Source of the DNA: Hygrocybe punicea | Taxonomy: Eukaryota > Basidiomycota > Agaricomycetes > Agaricales > Hygrophoraceae | DNA: 64,000 nucleotides | Assembly: GCA_963556145.1 (NCBI GenBank) | Contig: OY744470.1 | Coordinates: 1,054,001 to 1,118,000, forward strand | Reading direction: 5' to 3' | In this document: positions 10,010-21,275 of the stretch, piece after piece | How positions within the stretch are numbered: position 1 is the first letter of the stretch | How the letters are laid out: each line of letters begins with the position of its first letter | Translations under genes and position numbers: made by a program | The notes under the pieces: generated by a model | The model's input: only the letters and a program-made list of their open reading frames with translations | Database searches by the model: none | What the model was told of the DNA's origin: nothing

Positions 10010-11060
10010 TTTTAGGTTAATCCATCAGGTCACGTGTCCAAACAGATACACATGACTCGGAAATCTCCGGAGCTCTGAGTATAAATGGTAACTTGAGTGC
10101 ATCATGTCATCTTTTTTTCAATTGCCATGTTTTTGGTTAGTGTTGGGTGGGTCAAGTAGGCTCAGGTTATATTGAAATGGTGAGAACCAGGAGTAGTGCT
10201 ACAACTATTAGCTGGCTTGTAGCCATAGCTGGTGTTCAGCTACAAATCAGCTAAACTGTCAGCTAATACAAGACATCTAAATATTCAGCGCTAGATGACA
10301 GATAGCTATTGTTGATCTAGGTTGTTAGACCCCTTATGCAAACAAGAGGCTAGTCTATTTACAGCTCATATCCCTTAATACAGCACAAATCTGTGTTGCA
10401 GCTTCTACTAGAACCCTTGCAATGGTGGAGTTTCCAGTGTCTTGACTTTGCTCATATCACTCTTCTTCCTTTTCTCAGATTCTCTTTTCAACACAAAATT
10501 TACAACCAGTGTGTTTCCTTTTCATTCTTTCACTGCTTTCCAATACCAACATTTGTTTGTCCCATTGTTTAGTGGACCCCTACACACTGATCAATTATTC
10601 TCCAGACATGACATGCTTACATACTTTTCTAGTTGATGATACATTGGCGCATCATATCTAGACTACAAGGAATGTGCCACCTACTCCAAGAAGATTAGCA
10701 AGGGCTCTCTATCCTCCAACTCTGATTCCTATGACTCCTCTGACCACACTAGTCTCTGGGAGAATGACAACAATGACTTCAGTGTTTCTTCCATAGAGTC
10801 CTCTCACTATTTCAGTCTCCAGAGTTGCAGATGCTGCAGTCCCAAGTTAATCTTTAGGACCTTGAAGGATGTCTTCCCAGCACCCTTGGGCCCAGAGTGA
10901 GGTGCTTGTCTCATGCAGCTCCTCTCAGTTTATGAGCATAACAAGCTTGGGAATGCTGATCTGTGCATGATTATTTGTTCTGAGGTTCTTGATGTTCTTG
11001 ACATACAGCAATCTATGAACTGACATTCATTCCAAGTTGTTATGTTCCTCAAGGTGCAAG
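10010..11060 (+). mobile_element. Degenerate Ty3/gypsy-type element, 5' part (copy 1)
   Basis: This stretch is clearly similar to 47690-48780: ACATGACTCGGAAAT and the TATA-like GTATAAAT near its start, and ACACAAAATTTACAACCAGT further in. The start looks like a promoter-bearing LTR or leader. Stops break all frames. It runs directly into pol-like sequence at 11065. Confidence 0.6.
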
Positions 11061-11064
11061 ACAT

Positions 11065-11613
11065 TTGCTTCAGGGGTTGAGGAGGGGTACAATGAGGACA
11101 AGAAGGACAATGAGACTAACAAGAAACAACAAGGACATCAAGGTTGTTCCCATGCAACAGAGTTGTTACCACTCCTGTCATGATTTGGGTGGGAAGTACA
11201 ACATCAACCTGGACAGATTCTTGTGGCCTAAAGAAGAAAAACTTAGCCACTTTCTTATCAAAATACAAGAAGCCACCTTCACTTGGAACAAATCTGAGAA
11301 AGGACAATTTAATACTGATTACTTCCTGCCCATCCATATCCAAACTGTGCCTCACACACCTTGGGTTCACAAAAACATTCCAATTCTGCCCAGAATACTA
11401 GCAGAGGTTGTGCAAATTATTAAGGATAAGATTGCCACCTGTACTTATAAGCCTTCCAACTCCTGCTACCAGTCCTGGTGGTTCTGCATTATCACGAAGG
11501 GTGGTATTAGCTTGTCCATAGTCCATGATCACGAATGGACATTTATCTATTATATTTTGGAAAGTAGCCTGTGGAAGAATAATTTGTTTATGCAGTTCTG
11601 GAAGTTTGAATGA
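11065..11613 (+). pseudogene. Ty3/gypsy pol fragment upstream of the RT core (copy 1)
   Basis: The open stretch contains YNINLDRFLWPKEEKLSHFL, FNTDYFLPIHI, HTPWVHKNIPI, IIKDKIATCTYKPSNSCYQS and WWFCIITKGG. These are the typical blocks just N-terminal to the RT palm of basidiomycete Ty3/gypsy elements. Homology stops at SIVHDHEW, before the RT catalytic motifs, so this is a truncated relic. A near-identical segment is at 58880-59220. Confidence 0.8.
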
Positions 11614-11641
11614 AACAGACCTGGCTCAACTCTACTGCCCT

Positions 11642-12539
11642 TGTTGCTGTAGAGGGTTGACGTCCCCCTGAGTCCATATTGTCAATATCTCATGGGACGA
11701 ACAGGACACCTTCAAACGACTTGCATTCCAACCAGACATAACCTGATGTGACGTGACATGATGTAACCCGACATGATGTGACATGATGTAACCTGATGTA
11801 TGCCACTTTGTCATGGCCACTTTTGGACCAAATCCATTAGGCTCATAAGCCCCAGAGTCCCAATTCTAGGAGATGGATCTCATCGGACTTGATTAGACTT
11901 GCCCTATATATGCATCCCCTCATCCTTTTGGAGATATACATGACATTTTAGATCTTTTTCTTGGATATGTGTTTTCCCCTCCATTTTCCTGTCTCTGTCG
12001 CAGTGCAACCCCCCTCTTCAGATCCCCATTGCAACTTTCTTTTGTAGTTTCCATTGGCCAAAATAGACATGACCAAAAGTAGACTACCCACACATGTACT
12101 ATAAAAATGGTCCCTGATGACTGTACAAAAAAAAGATACCCTTAGTCCCCATTTTCCTACAACTTAGAAGCATCTTTTAATCCCTTCAAATACTTGTCCT
12201 TGTAAACTCTTAGGCTTTCGTAGTTGTCCTCGTTGACCTCCTCTTAGTTCCTATCATTCGTTCATTGTTTCCAACCCGACCTGACCCAACTTGACCCAAC
12301 CTGCTGTACCTGACATCATCGGCATCATCAGCATCATCAGGTTCATCGTTATTTATCCATTTTCAGTCCATTTTATCATTATTTGTCCATTTTCTTAGTT
12401 TTATATGGTGGCTTTACTTTCCATTTCTCTTACTATCCTTTTACCACTATCCCTGACACTGGTTATCCACTGTCACTTCTATGCTGACACCCCTTGGTTA
12501 GGATTTATGTTCCGAAGCCACCCTGAACCCGCATCTACA
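11642..12539 (-). mobile_element. Solo LTR, copy A (898 bp)
   Basis: On the minus strand it begins TGTAGATGCGGG and ends TACAGCAACA, giving a TG..CA structure. It carries a TATA-like CTATATATGC (near 11912) and a pyrimidine-rich tail. An inverted homologous copy is at 53892-54765. I see no convincing 5-bp target duplication. It interrupts a transposon-type ORF that ends abruptly at 12540. Confidence 0.6.
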
Positions 12540-12849
12540 CTGCAGTACTCTGACAATGATTCGGTGAGGCAGTCTGTCAACTCAGGAAGATGTTTCTCAC
12601 ATTCAGGAAATGGTCTAACCTTGACTAGGTGAAATTGTTTCACTTTCTTGGCCATTTCAAGAATGTCCTTCCAATGAGGTGGGAAAAATTGCATTTGTGT
12701 GGGCTTTCCCTTCTTTTCTCCATCGTATGGTGTCTTTGAGTGCCACTTGGCACATTTCGGAGGATGATCCATGTCAGAATCACTATCAGCAATGGAATCT
12801 TCAATGTTATCCAAATCATCACTTTCATTATTGGAGGCAACACTCTCAT
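12540..12849 (-). pseudogene. DUF6532-like transposon-associated protein fragment
   Basis: The minus-strand stretch has an acidic N-terminus, then FFPPHWKDILEMAKKVKQF and RPFPECEKHLPELTDCL. This resembles the DUF6532 proteins common in Agaricomycete repeats. The reading frame runs directly into solo LTR copy A at 12539, which truncates it. Confidence 0.5.
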
Positions 12850-13338
12850 CTCATGCAGCTAATTCCTGGAGTAATTCACATCAGGAGCTTTTGGACTGCA
12901 GTTCTTTTTGTGATGAGCTCTGAGAATGTTGTATGTACACTTGGATGTGGCCTCAGAAAACTAGAATGTATAATATTATTAATAATATTACATCATGTGA
13001 GTACAGGAACTTATACCATATCCTGCTTCTGATGCCCGGTATTGGAAGCTGCTTTGTCCCCAGCACTTCTGGAAGCTTATATATTGAAGGTCAGTTACTC
13101 AACAGCAAAAAAAATCTTGAGTTGACACACCCCTACGCTTGCGTTTTTTCCCTGTGATAGCCTTCCACATATCTTGAAGATTTGCAACAGCAATCTGTTC
13201 ATCTTCATCAGGTGAATGTTCATCAAACTTTGACAAAGTTGAATATGAGAATCCACAAAGTCCATAATGTAGAAAAGAAAGAAAGACCACGAGGAACTCC
13301 AGGTGTGGGTTGAGGTGGGTCATTGGAGTCATTGAAAG
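12850..13338. other. Transposon debris without recognisable domain
   Basis: There are only short frames. One minus-strand stretch ends in KAITGKKRKRRGVS, a basic tail like a nuclear localisation signal. I cannot assign it. Confidence 0.3.
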
Positions 13339-14526
13339 TCATAAAAAAGTTGTTATGTTGTTTGGCTTGGCTATTGTCATCTTCATCACTACTACACCCA
13401 GTCCCACTGTCATTCTTGTCACTACTGCTCTCAGACTCTGAGTTGGCATCATCCTGTCTATTGGTCTAATGCTGAGCAGGTCTTGGGTAATTTTGGTTTG
13501 TGAGGGGTCCCTGTGCTGTCTCAAATGTGCTGGGGAAAAACCAACTAGGACGGTGGGATAATTGAGGTCAGACATGCACACAGCATATGCTGTGCTGGAT
13601 GATGACATCTGTGTCAATGACATATCGAGGGCGATGTCTTGTCCTGTGTGTGGAAAAATGAGGTCCACCTGATGTCGGTATTCATCCAGGAAAGGGTATT
13701 GTTGTAAATGAGTGTGGGAGGTATCAAGGTTATAGATGGAAAAGGATAAATGAATGTGGGTCCAGGTTTCGAGTCATGGCACAGGTGACAAGCTGTGAGA
13801 ACAAGTTGTTGGGTATTGCATTGAAGTGATGATGTGTGAACAATAGGGGTCGGTTCACTGTATTGGGAAATTGTATGGTCTGTGGTCGAAGTCCAAAGGT
13901 GTGTGCTTCAGCGATGGTCAGATTGGAGGGAACAGTGAAATGTCTTGTGATTGAGGATTGTTCAGAGTGTACAAGCAGGTGAGGAATGTCAGGGAGGATA
14001 ATGGCAGGCACAGGATATGAAAGTGGAAACCGTATATCCGGAAATGGAAATTGTCAATTACGTGTTGGTCTACTGTCGAGGTGGATGTCGGTTTCATCAA
14101 TGAAGGAAGGTTGCCTTTTCCAGAGGCAAATCATGATGATGTAGAAACCAATCAGGAAGGTGATCACTATGGCACCAATGATCATCACAGTTATGAACTG
14201 TTTGGTGAGGATAGCCATGGTGAGTCAGTTTTGGAAGACAGTATGTTGTACAGCGAAGACAATGGAAGTGACATCCATTGGCAAGGTGACTATTTGCGTG
14301 CGGCAAGGTCATGTGGGGATGTGTCCATGGTCGGTCTGGATTGTTCTAGAAGAAAGGAAGAAAAGGGAATAAGAACAAGAATAAACAATGATGTCCAAAA
14401 GAAGAAAAAAAGCAAATTAGAATGAAAAAGGAATGTGTGGTAAAGCGGAATTGTCATGGTGGGTACCGGAGTTGGAATTGGAGTTGTGGAGTTGAAAAAT
14501 GTAACATAAATGCCTTGAGACTGCAC
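13339..14526 (-). repeat. Dispersed repeat, inverted copy of 29740-30735
   Basis: The minus strand here matches the plus strand at 29740-30735, including the translated stretch TPIPTP.PTM.IPLYHTFLF and the marker MTRNLDP. It is about 1.0-1.2 kb long. At the other locus it follows a Ulp1-protease reading frame, so it is probably the 3' part of the same transposon family. Confidence 0.7.
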
Positions 14527-16608
14527 TGCTTATTGCATTAGAAAAGTCACAGTGACACAAGCCAATACCTGTAAACACAGTGTTGCATGTTAAATCTTAA
14601 CCATTTCATATAAAACCCTGCACCATTGAGCACATGTGGCTCATTTTATTTTCTTAGCCAAAGAAAACCCCTCTACATTGTCTGGAATGCCCATGGAGCC
14701 AGATTGCCCCACAGTTGCAGCTTGGATCTGGTCAACAACTGTTTGAAGTTATAGGATGGATACTTACTTGAAATCCATCTTGAAGTACTTTCCTGCCATC
14801 CTCATGCTGGCCAGCATAAATCACCAACCATTCTGGATTTTCAGAAACGTCCTCCACCCATTTACCTGAAAGACTTCTGGGAGTTATCCCAGAAGCCTCC
14901 ATCTCTCTCATCTTCTTCTCCACAGCCGCCTGAACTGTTGGAGTGATTGTTCATTTGCGGAGGTCATCAAGGTGTACACTGGAATAAACAGCTGGGTGAA
15001 ACAGAATAAATCCAGTGGTTAACAGTGACTGACAGAAGTGCAACATATATGATCACACCAGGCAATCTTTCGATAAACTGTTTGAACTGATTCGCCCTCC
15101 GATTGAAGAATCTTGTTTCTCGAGCTTCACCTTTTTTGTCATTTGGATTCTTGGATCTATATAGTCGGTAATGAGAAACCTTCGGTCCATGGACACTTGG
15201 AATCAAGGACGACTTTGCTGAAGGTAAGGGTATTTGGCCACTCCATGTGTTGTAAACACGAGAACCTTTAATGACCTAGTTCAGACTTAGCTAACAGTGC
15301 TGTATGGCTACCTGAATAAATAGAAAGACATACCTTTGGCCTCTTGCCAGCCGTTGCTGTAGTTTTAACCATTTTCCTAGTGTAGATCAATTGGCGTTCA
15401 ATCAATTGGCATTCGATGTCATTCAACTAAGAAAATTGGTGTTTAAACAGACTCAGAAAATACCATCACTGAAACTTATAGAAACAGTGTGCACCAGAAG
15501 GATATCAAGGAAAATATCTGAAGGTTTGGAAAACTGTTAAAATTTAAGGGCGATCACTTGCTGCAGAACACAGGATGGGTTGGTAAGGGGTGACCTTCCA
15601 GGAGTTGAGTTCGCCATACATTGAGACCAGCCAGGTACATACCTGATGCCTGAGCGAGCCTGCCAGTGGACATCTTGAAGATATGAACTTAACAGAACCA
15701 CACGAGCAATTGCAACACGTGATTGACGAGTACAAGAAAACTGGTGGCTGCTTGCCGGGTCATGGGCAAGTACATCAAGTTCTCAGTTATGGGGGTACAC
15801 ATCTTTTTATATCTCTACTTGAATATACTCACTGTTTTTTCAACCGTCAGCCACCTATTTCCATCAATCGCAATACTACTAGTTCACTACTCCATGCGCT
15901 ACTATTTTACCGAATTGAAGCAATGACACCATGTAACCCAAGTGTGGGTTCAAATGATTCACGGTACTGCTCTGATAACTTTCCATCCATGTGTGATGGT
16001 ATTTGGAATGGATACCCATGGAGGTGGATTCCCCACAGTTGCAGCTTGGATCTGGTCAACAATTGTTGGTACTGCTACCATCCCCTTCATGAAGTCACTG
16101 ACACTCTGTACTTGCCTCACAATTCTGTATTTCTGATGATGTCACCAGTGGCACCTCTCCTGCATCTCTCTTCAGCCCCAGAAGGGGCCCATTATGTTCA
16201 ACTACTGAAGCCCCTGTTTCACAACTAGGTGGCTCAACAAGGTGAAGAAGAAGATGGATGCCACACATGCCAGATGCATCACAGCAGAAACTGGAAGTAG
16301 GTAAGTAGTCTAGGCTTTGGTAGTACTGCCAGAAGTTAGGAGTAGCACTGATGCCATGCAGAAGAAGATGAATACCACACAGAAGGAGATGGAGGTCATG
16401 TGGGAGAAGTTGAAAAATGTCTGAAAATTTTCAAAGCCCATGGTTCTGTCCCACTCTGAACCCTGCTTGACTGGTTCCTGCCATGACAAAACTTTTCAGG
16501 AACAGGCCATGAGAGATTTGTGAATGAACACAAGGAGGATTTCACAATACAACTCATGGTGGATGCTGACATCTTATAGTTGTTATTTAGGTATAGTTTC
16601 ATCTTATT
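14527..16608. repeat. Repeat-rich region with an internal 65-bp duplication
   Basis: The segment CCCCACAGTTGCAGCTTGGA with its flanks occurs twice, at about 14683-14747 and 16009-16072. Longer plus-strand open stretches at 15683-16228 lack any domain I recognise. This is probably decayed transposon. Confidence 0.4.
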
Positions 16609-17981
16609 TTGTTAACTAACCTTTTTAAATTCTGCTGCAGCACCATCTGCAAAGACAGTATCACTGCTGCCCATCAAACCACATCAGCACTTATTCTCAA
16701 AGCAATTCAATACTGCAGGCTCTCAACAGAGCATTGTGATTGCCTCATGGAGATCTGTGACTATGCTTTTCAGGATGAAGTCGGCGCAGAAGACGGCTTT
16801 GTGCTGAGTGTAATCGACAACATCCCCTCTCTACAAGTAGTAAGCAAATAAAGTATGGTTTTGTGTATAATCTCTTCACCTCCCTAAATAAGTACAAAAC
16901 TAGTGGTGACCCGTGCTATGCACAGGGGCACAAAGATTGTGTTAGATAGTTACATAACATTGACTTGGACTAGTACACGTAAGAAAGTCCAATTACATAA
17001 TGATACTAAATATAGCCAATGTGTCTATGTCTGGCAACTGCACTTCAATTTTCTCATCAAAGATCCTTGTGCTGGTGCCAGACTCAGAGGAGTAGGTATC
17101 AGTGCAGCAGCTGGCTTTTTCTTGCCTGCACAGGTTATAAAACTGCCCTCCCAAGGAAGTTTATATTGTTGATCTGGACATGGAACAGTGAGGGGCTCTC
17201 ATTCAAGTCCATCTGGACCCAGATTGGAAATCCTTTGATGGTGACCTAGGTAGTGTTTGATGGTGTAGAGATTCATATCTCTGTGGGCATGTATCCTTCT
17301 ATTTTCCTTCATCTCCCTTCCCTCTGCATTCCCCTCTATTCATTATATTCCATTTCCTTAGTACACTCCCTTTTATGGATACTATACAGTACCTATATAG
17401 TGTTTTGTGTACATACATACAAACAAGCTGAGTTTTGGGTTTTCACCCTAACAACAAAGACTTGCACACCCCGAATCTGTGGCTACAAAGGTTGCATTCA
17501 CCACAACTAGAGCCCACTGCAAGGATCTGTCAGCTCACTTCACATTCCTTGTATTTTCTATACCCCGTTTGCCATTTTTGGCATAAAAACCCTCTTTTTT
17601 GGCTGCAAAAAAAAGATTTCCTGCACCTCATCATCTCATCATAGCTTCAAAAGCTTTCCCAAGATGTTATCCAGTCTCTACTTGCTTATTTGTAGGTTTC
17701 TTGCACCTCCCGATGGCAGCCGTTCCCTCTTGCAAGTCCTAGAGCCAGTGACACGTCACATGCCGATGAACCTGACTTTCGTTTATGATCAATTTTCCTC
17801 AGCTTCGGTCTCTCTGTTTCATATGTACTCTTATATTATATCACCATCCACATCCATTCCTTCATTTCCTGCCCAACTTCCACCTCCAAAGACCCCGAAA
17901 ACAACCAAAATGCCCTAAGTGTTGCACAAGTACCCAAAACCAGGCAGGTTCAAGGACTAGACAAACTACACATTGGATTAG
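16609..17981. other. No recognisable gene; degraded repeat-like sequence
   Basis: Short plus-strand frames at 16609-16851 and 16903-17172 have normal composition but no family match that I know. The rest is AT- and pyrimidine-rich with no coding signal. Confidence 0.3.
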
Positions 17982-18610
17982 GTGAAAGAGGGAAGTAAGA
18001 TGAAGGCTTATGTGCCTGTGGACAAAAGTATGTATTGGTTAGTCTTTACAGAGGGTCCCACATGGGAAAGCATATCCAAACCTGTTGAACCTGCCACCAA
18101 CCCATTCCGGTGCCACTGGACATTGCTCAGGCACCCTACACATCTCTGTTCAATGTCCCACATTCCCATCTCGCATCCCAACACCCCCCATTCACCTTCA
18201 CCATCCCAAACGAGCAAATCTGGCCCTGGTTTGGACACCCTGCCAACATGCCATGTCACCATCAATGAACTTGCATACCCAGTCCGGCTTCCATGTCCCC
18301 ATGCATCCTATGCCCACAGACTGTGTTTTATGCATCTGTACAGGCCCTGGCACCCTCATGCATGTCATTGTCACCATGGTGGACCAACCCCATCAAATTC
18401 CAGGACCCACAATGCCAAGTGCATGTACCTGCATCATTGCCCAGCCTCTCTCCTTGCCAGGGACCACCCCCTACACCTTCGTACACCCCCCCCATACGCC
18501 TTCAGTGTCACTAACAAGCCATTCCCATGCTGTTTGGATGATGCGGCCACTGGTCATGCCAACCCACCTCATGCCCCCAGCAAGTTGACACCTGTGGCCC
18601 CTCCCACCTT
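17982..18610 (+). other. Proline/histidine-rich open region, probably not a gene
   Basis: All three plus frames are open over long stretches because the DNA is C-rich and stop-poor. No domain is seen. It merges into the 159-bp tandem repeats downstream. Confidence 0.35.
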
Positions 18611-19240
18611 CATTGGACCACCTGCTGCCTTGTATGGCTTCCCAGAGCTCCACACCATCCTTTGCAAGCCCTCATGAGCCGCCTCTGCTGTTATCGAGAC
18701 CCCACCCACATGTCACATCACTCCACCTCATGGCATATTTGACATCCCCAGCCACTCACATGTTCGTTGGACCACCTGCCACCTCATACAGCACCCCAGC
18801 ACCTCCCATTGCCCCTTGTGAGTCCATACAAGCAGCCCCCACCGTGTTCAACCTCCCCAGGCCATGCCATGTCACTCTGCCTCATCCCCCTGCCTATTCG
18901 ATGTCCCCGGCCTCGTCCCCCTTTGTTGGACCACCTGCCGCCTCATACAACTTCCCAGCACCTCACGGCATCCCTCACGAGTCCATACAAGCTGCCCCTG
19001 CCATTGTCAAGTCCCCAATGCCATGTCACATGAACCCGTTTGGTACCCCCATCTACTTGATGTCCCCGGCCACTCACACCTTCGTTAGACACCCCGCTGC
19101 CTCACACCACATCTCAGCACCCCACAGCATCTCTCACGAGTCTGTACCAGCCACCCCTGCCATTATCGAGGTCCCACGCACATGCCACCTCACTCAGCAT
19201 CATACCCCCGTCTACTCGACCTTAGTAGCAAATGCTGCTT
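18610..19240 (+). repeat. Minisatellite with 159-bp period, about four copies
   Basis: Repeats are marked by GTTGGACCACCTGCCGCCTC, CACGAGTC and GCCATGCCATGTCAC motifs. In one frame each unit gives FVGPPA-x-SY .. IQAAP .. CH-x-T. The period of 53 codons preserves an open frame of 246 codons (18613-19353), but neighbouring frames are open too, so coding status is doubtful. Confidence 0.75.
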
Positions 19241-19630
19241 TGCCAATGCTAAGACTGATGTCAAGGCTGGTGCTGATGCTGATGCTGATGTTCATGCTTG
19301 GGCTAATATGGCAGCTGCTGCTAATAAAAATTCCAACTCCAATGGCATTGTGATGATCCCTTAGCAAATATGTTCATTAGAATGCTAATGATGACACTAT
19401 ACCAATGCCAATGCCAGGGCCAATGCCAATGCCGAGGTTTATACCTATGTCCATTCTCATGTCATTACTGCCACTGTTTCTAATGTCAATATGGCATCCA
19501 ATACCTATGTATAACTCCTTAACCATGGCATTGATGAGACTGATTAAGGATGCCAATGCCCATGCCAATGCTGATGCCAATGTGAACACCAATGCTGATG
19601 CACACACTGATGCTGATGCCAATCACAATG
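19240..19630 (+). repeat. Degenerate hexanucleotide-type satellite (GATGCT/CCAATG)
   Basis: Runs of GATGCTGATGCT and CCAATGCCAATGCC with imperfect variants fill the region on both sides of 19380. Confidence 0.7.
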
Positions 19631-19671
19631 AAGTGTATCAATGATATTTCATTGGGTGGAGAGTATTACAT

Positions 19672-19918
19672 GAGTAACAATGCCCCCTCAGAACTTCAGC
19701 CCAACAGTCTGAGATGGGTAACAATGGCCCCACTGAAATTCGCCCCAATGGTCTGAGATGGGAAACAATGCCCCCACCGAACTTCAGCCCACTGGTCTGT
19801 AATGGGTAACAATACCCCCACTGAACATCGGCCCAATGGTCTGTAACAGGTAACAATACCCCCACCAAACATTGGCCCAATGGTCTAACACGGGTAACAA
19901 TGCCCCCAGAGAACTTCA
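19672..19918 (+). repeat. Tandem repeat, 44-bp period, about five to six copies
   Basis: The unit is GGTCTGAGATGGGTAACAAT followed by GCCCCCACTGAACTTCAGCCCA. Copies diverge by a few bases each. Confidence 0.8.
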
Positions 19919-21275
19919 GTGTAGAGGCTCCAGATCATGTGGATCCATATCCTCTTCATATCTGACTCCATTCCCATCCATTCCCATTTCCATATTATCG
20001 ATTCCACTCGATTCCAGTCCCTCCAATCAATTCTGCTCCGGATTCTGCCTCTGGAATCGTTCCTGCTTGTGATGCAATGTCCCTAATGACCCAGAATCAG
20101 TACATATATAATTTTAAATCATATATATTTGTTTCCCATCCCCTAGTACATAGCACCACTTCTCCTATCCTCCTCTCCACTCGCCCCCTATCATTTACAG
20201 CCTTCGCTTGTAGTACATAGTTACTACAGCACAGGATCCTTCATGGTAGTATAAAAGTAGTACAGATATACACATAGAGATATAGACATACATCTTATCA
20301 TCCCACTTCAGTTCTATTTCTGAGTCCTCTCTTTATATCATCTATACCTCTCTTCGTCCTTTTCCCCACACTCTCCCTCTGATTCCGGAACCCCCGGATT
20401 TGGGTTGGATTGATTTGACAACTCTCTAAAGAAACTGAATTCCTCAGATCACTTCCTAGCTGATCACCCCTTTCTGTAGATTCCTCTTCTGGATCTACAC
20501 CGACACTCACCGTCACATCAGCCCTACAGTCTCACATGTGTGACAATATTCTGGCAGAGACCTTGGCCCACCTGTCTGACTCAATAACTTCGACATTCCT
20601 TAATTGGACCATCAAGAACCTAACAATAACATTTTATCAGCCCAGATCAGCTGGCCTGTCTTACACCTAACATTGTCAACCTTGGTTGACCCATCTGACA
20701 TGGGATAGGCTAAAGGGCGTAAGCGGATACAGAATGGGGTAAAGGATGGGGACGTTGAGGAACGGTGAATAGGTGTTCAGTGGAGATCTCAAAACCAAGA
20801 GGGTTTTGCGAGTTTGGGGAAAAAACTTTTGTTTTCGACTTTGAGGAGCCGGCAAGCCGCTGAGAAAATTGACCGAAAGGTTCAGCTTTGGCGGCGCCAG
20901 GTGGAAAGGTGCTGACTAAGCAGAAAAGTCTGAGATCGGCAAATTGGGAAGAGATGCCGAAGGAGGACCGAATGGAGAGGATGGTCAGCGTGGCGAAAAC
21001 AAAAGATTTTGAGCACAAGGTAAGACTCAGATTCAGAAAAGAGGGCCGTATGGCGATCGGGCGCGAATCCGAGTATACCAAATGGAGCTCAAGCTCACAA
21101 CAGGCAGATTGCGATCGATCGTGATACGGCTTCCCCAAACAAGGTTGAGATCCAACGGGTTATGTGCAATATGTGTACATGGGCGTGTATGGCATGTTTA
21201 TTCATCTATTACTAACAGCTTTGGTATGTTATTTCCGGTACGGAATTCTTCTAAGGAGACTGCAAGTTCTTGGAT
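19919..21275. other. Non-coding repeat sequence and 3' flank of the tyrosine-recombinase element
   Basis: The part from about 20100 to 20520 looks like an LTR R/U5 region (TATAAAAG near 20251, pyrimidine-rich tract), unassigned. From about 20700 to 21275 base composition matches the Ngaro/DIRS element, so this is likely its 3' untranslated and terminal region. I could not delimit the terminal repeats by eye. Confidence 0.35.

Noticed and set aside
17982..18677. 231-codon proline-rich plus frame as a gene
   Set aside because: All three frames are open in the same stretch; no start context, introns or domain support it.
20298..20516. Minus-strand 72-codon frame with a charged product
   Set aside because: It lies in a region with LTR-like features and has no homology I recognise; likely chance.
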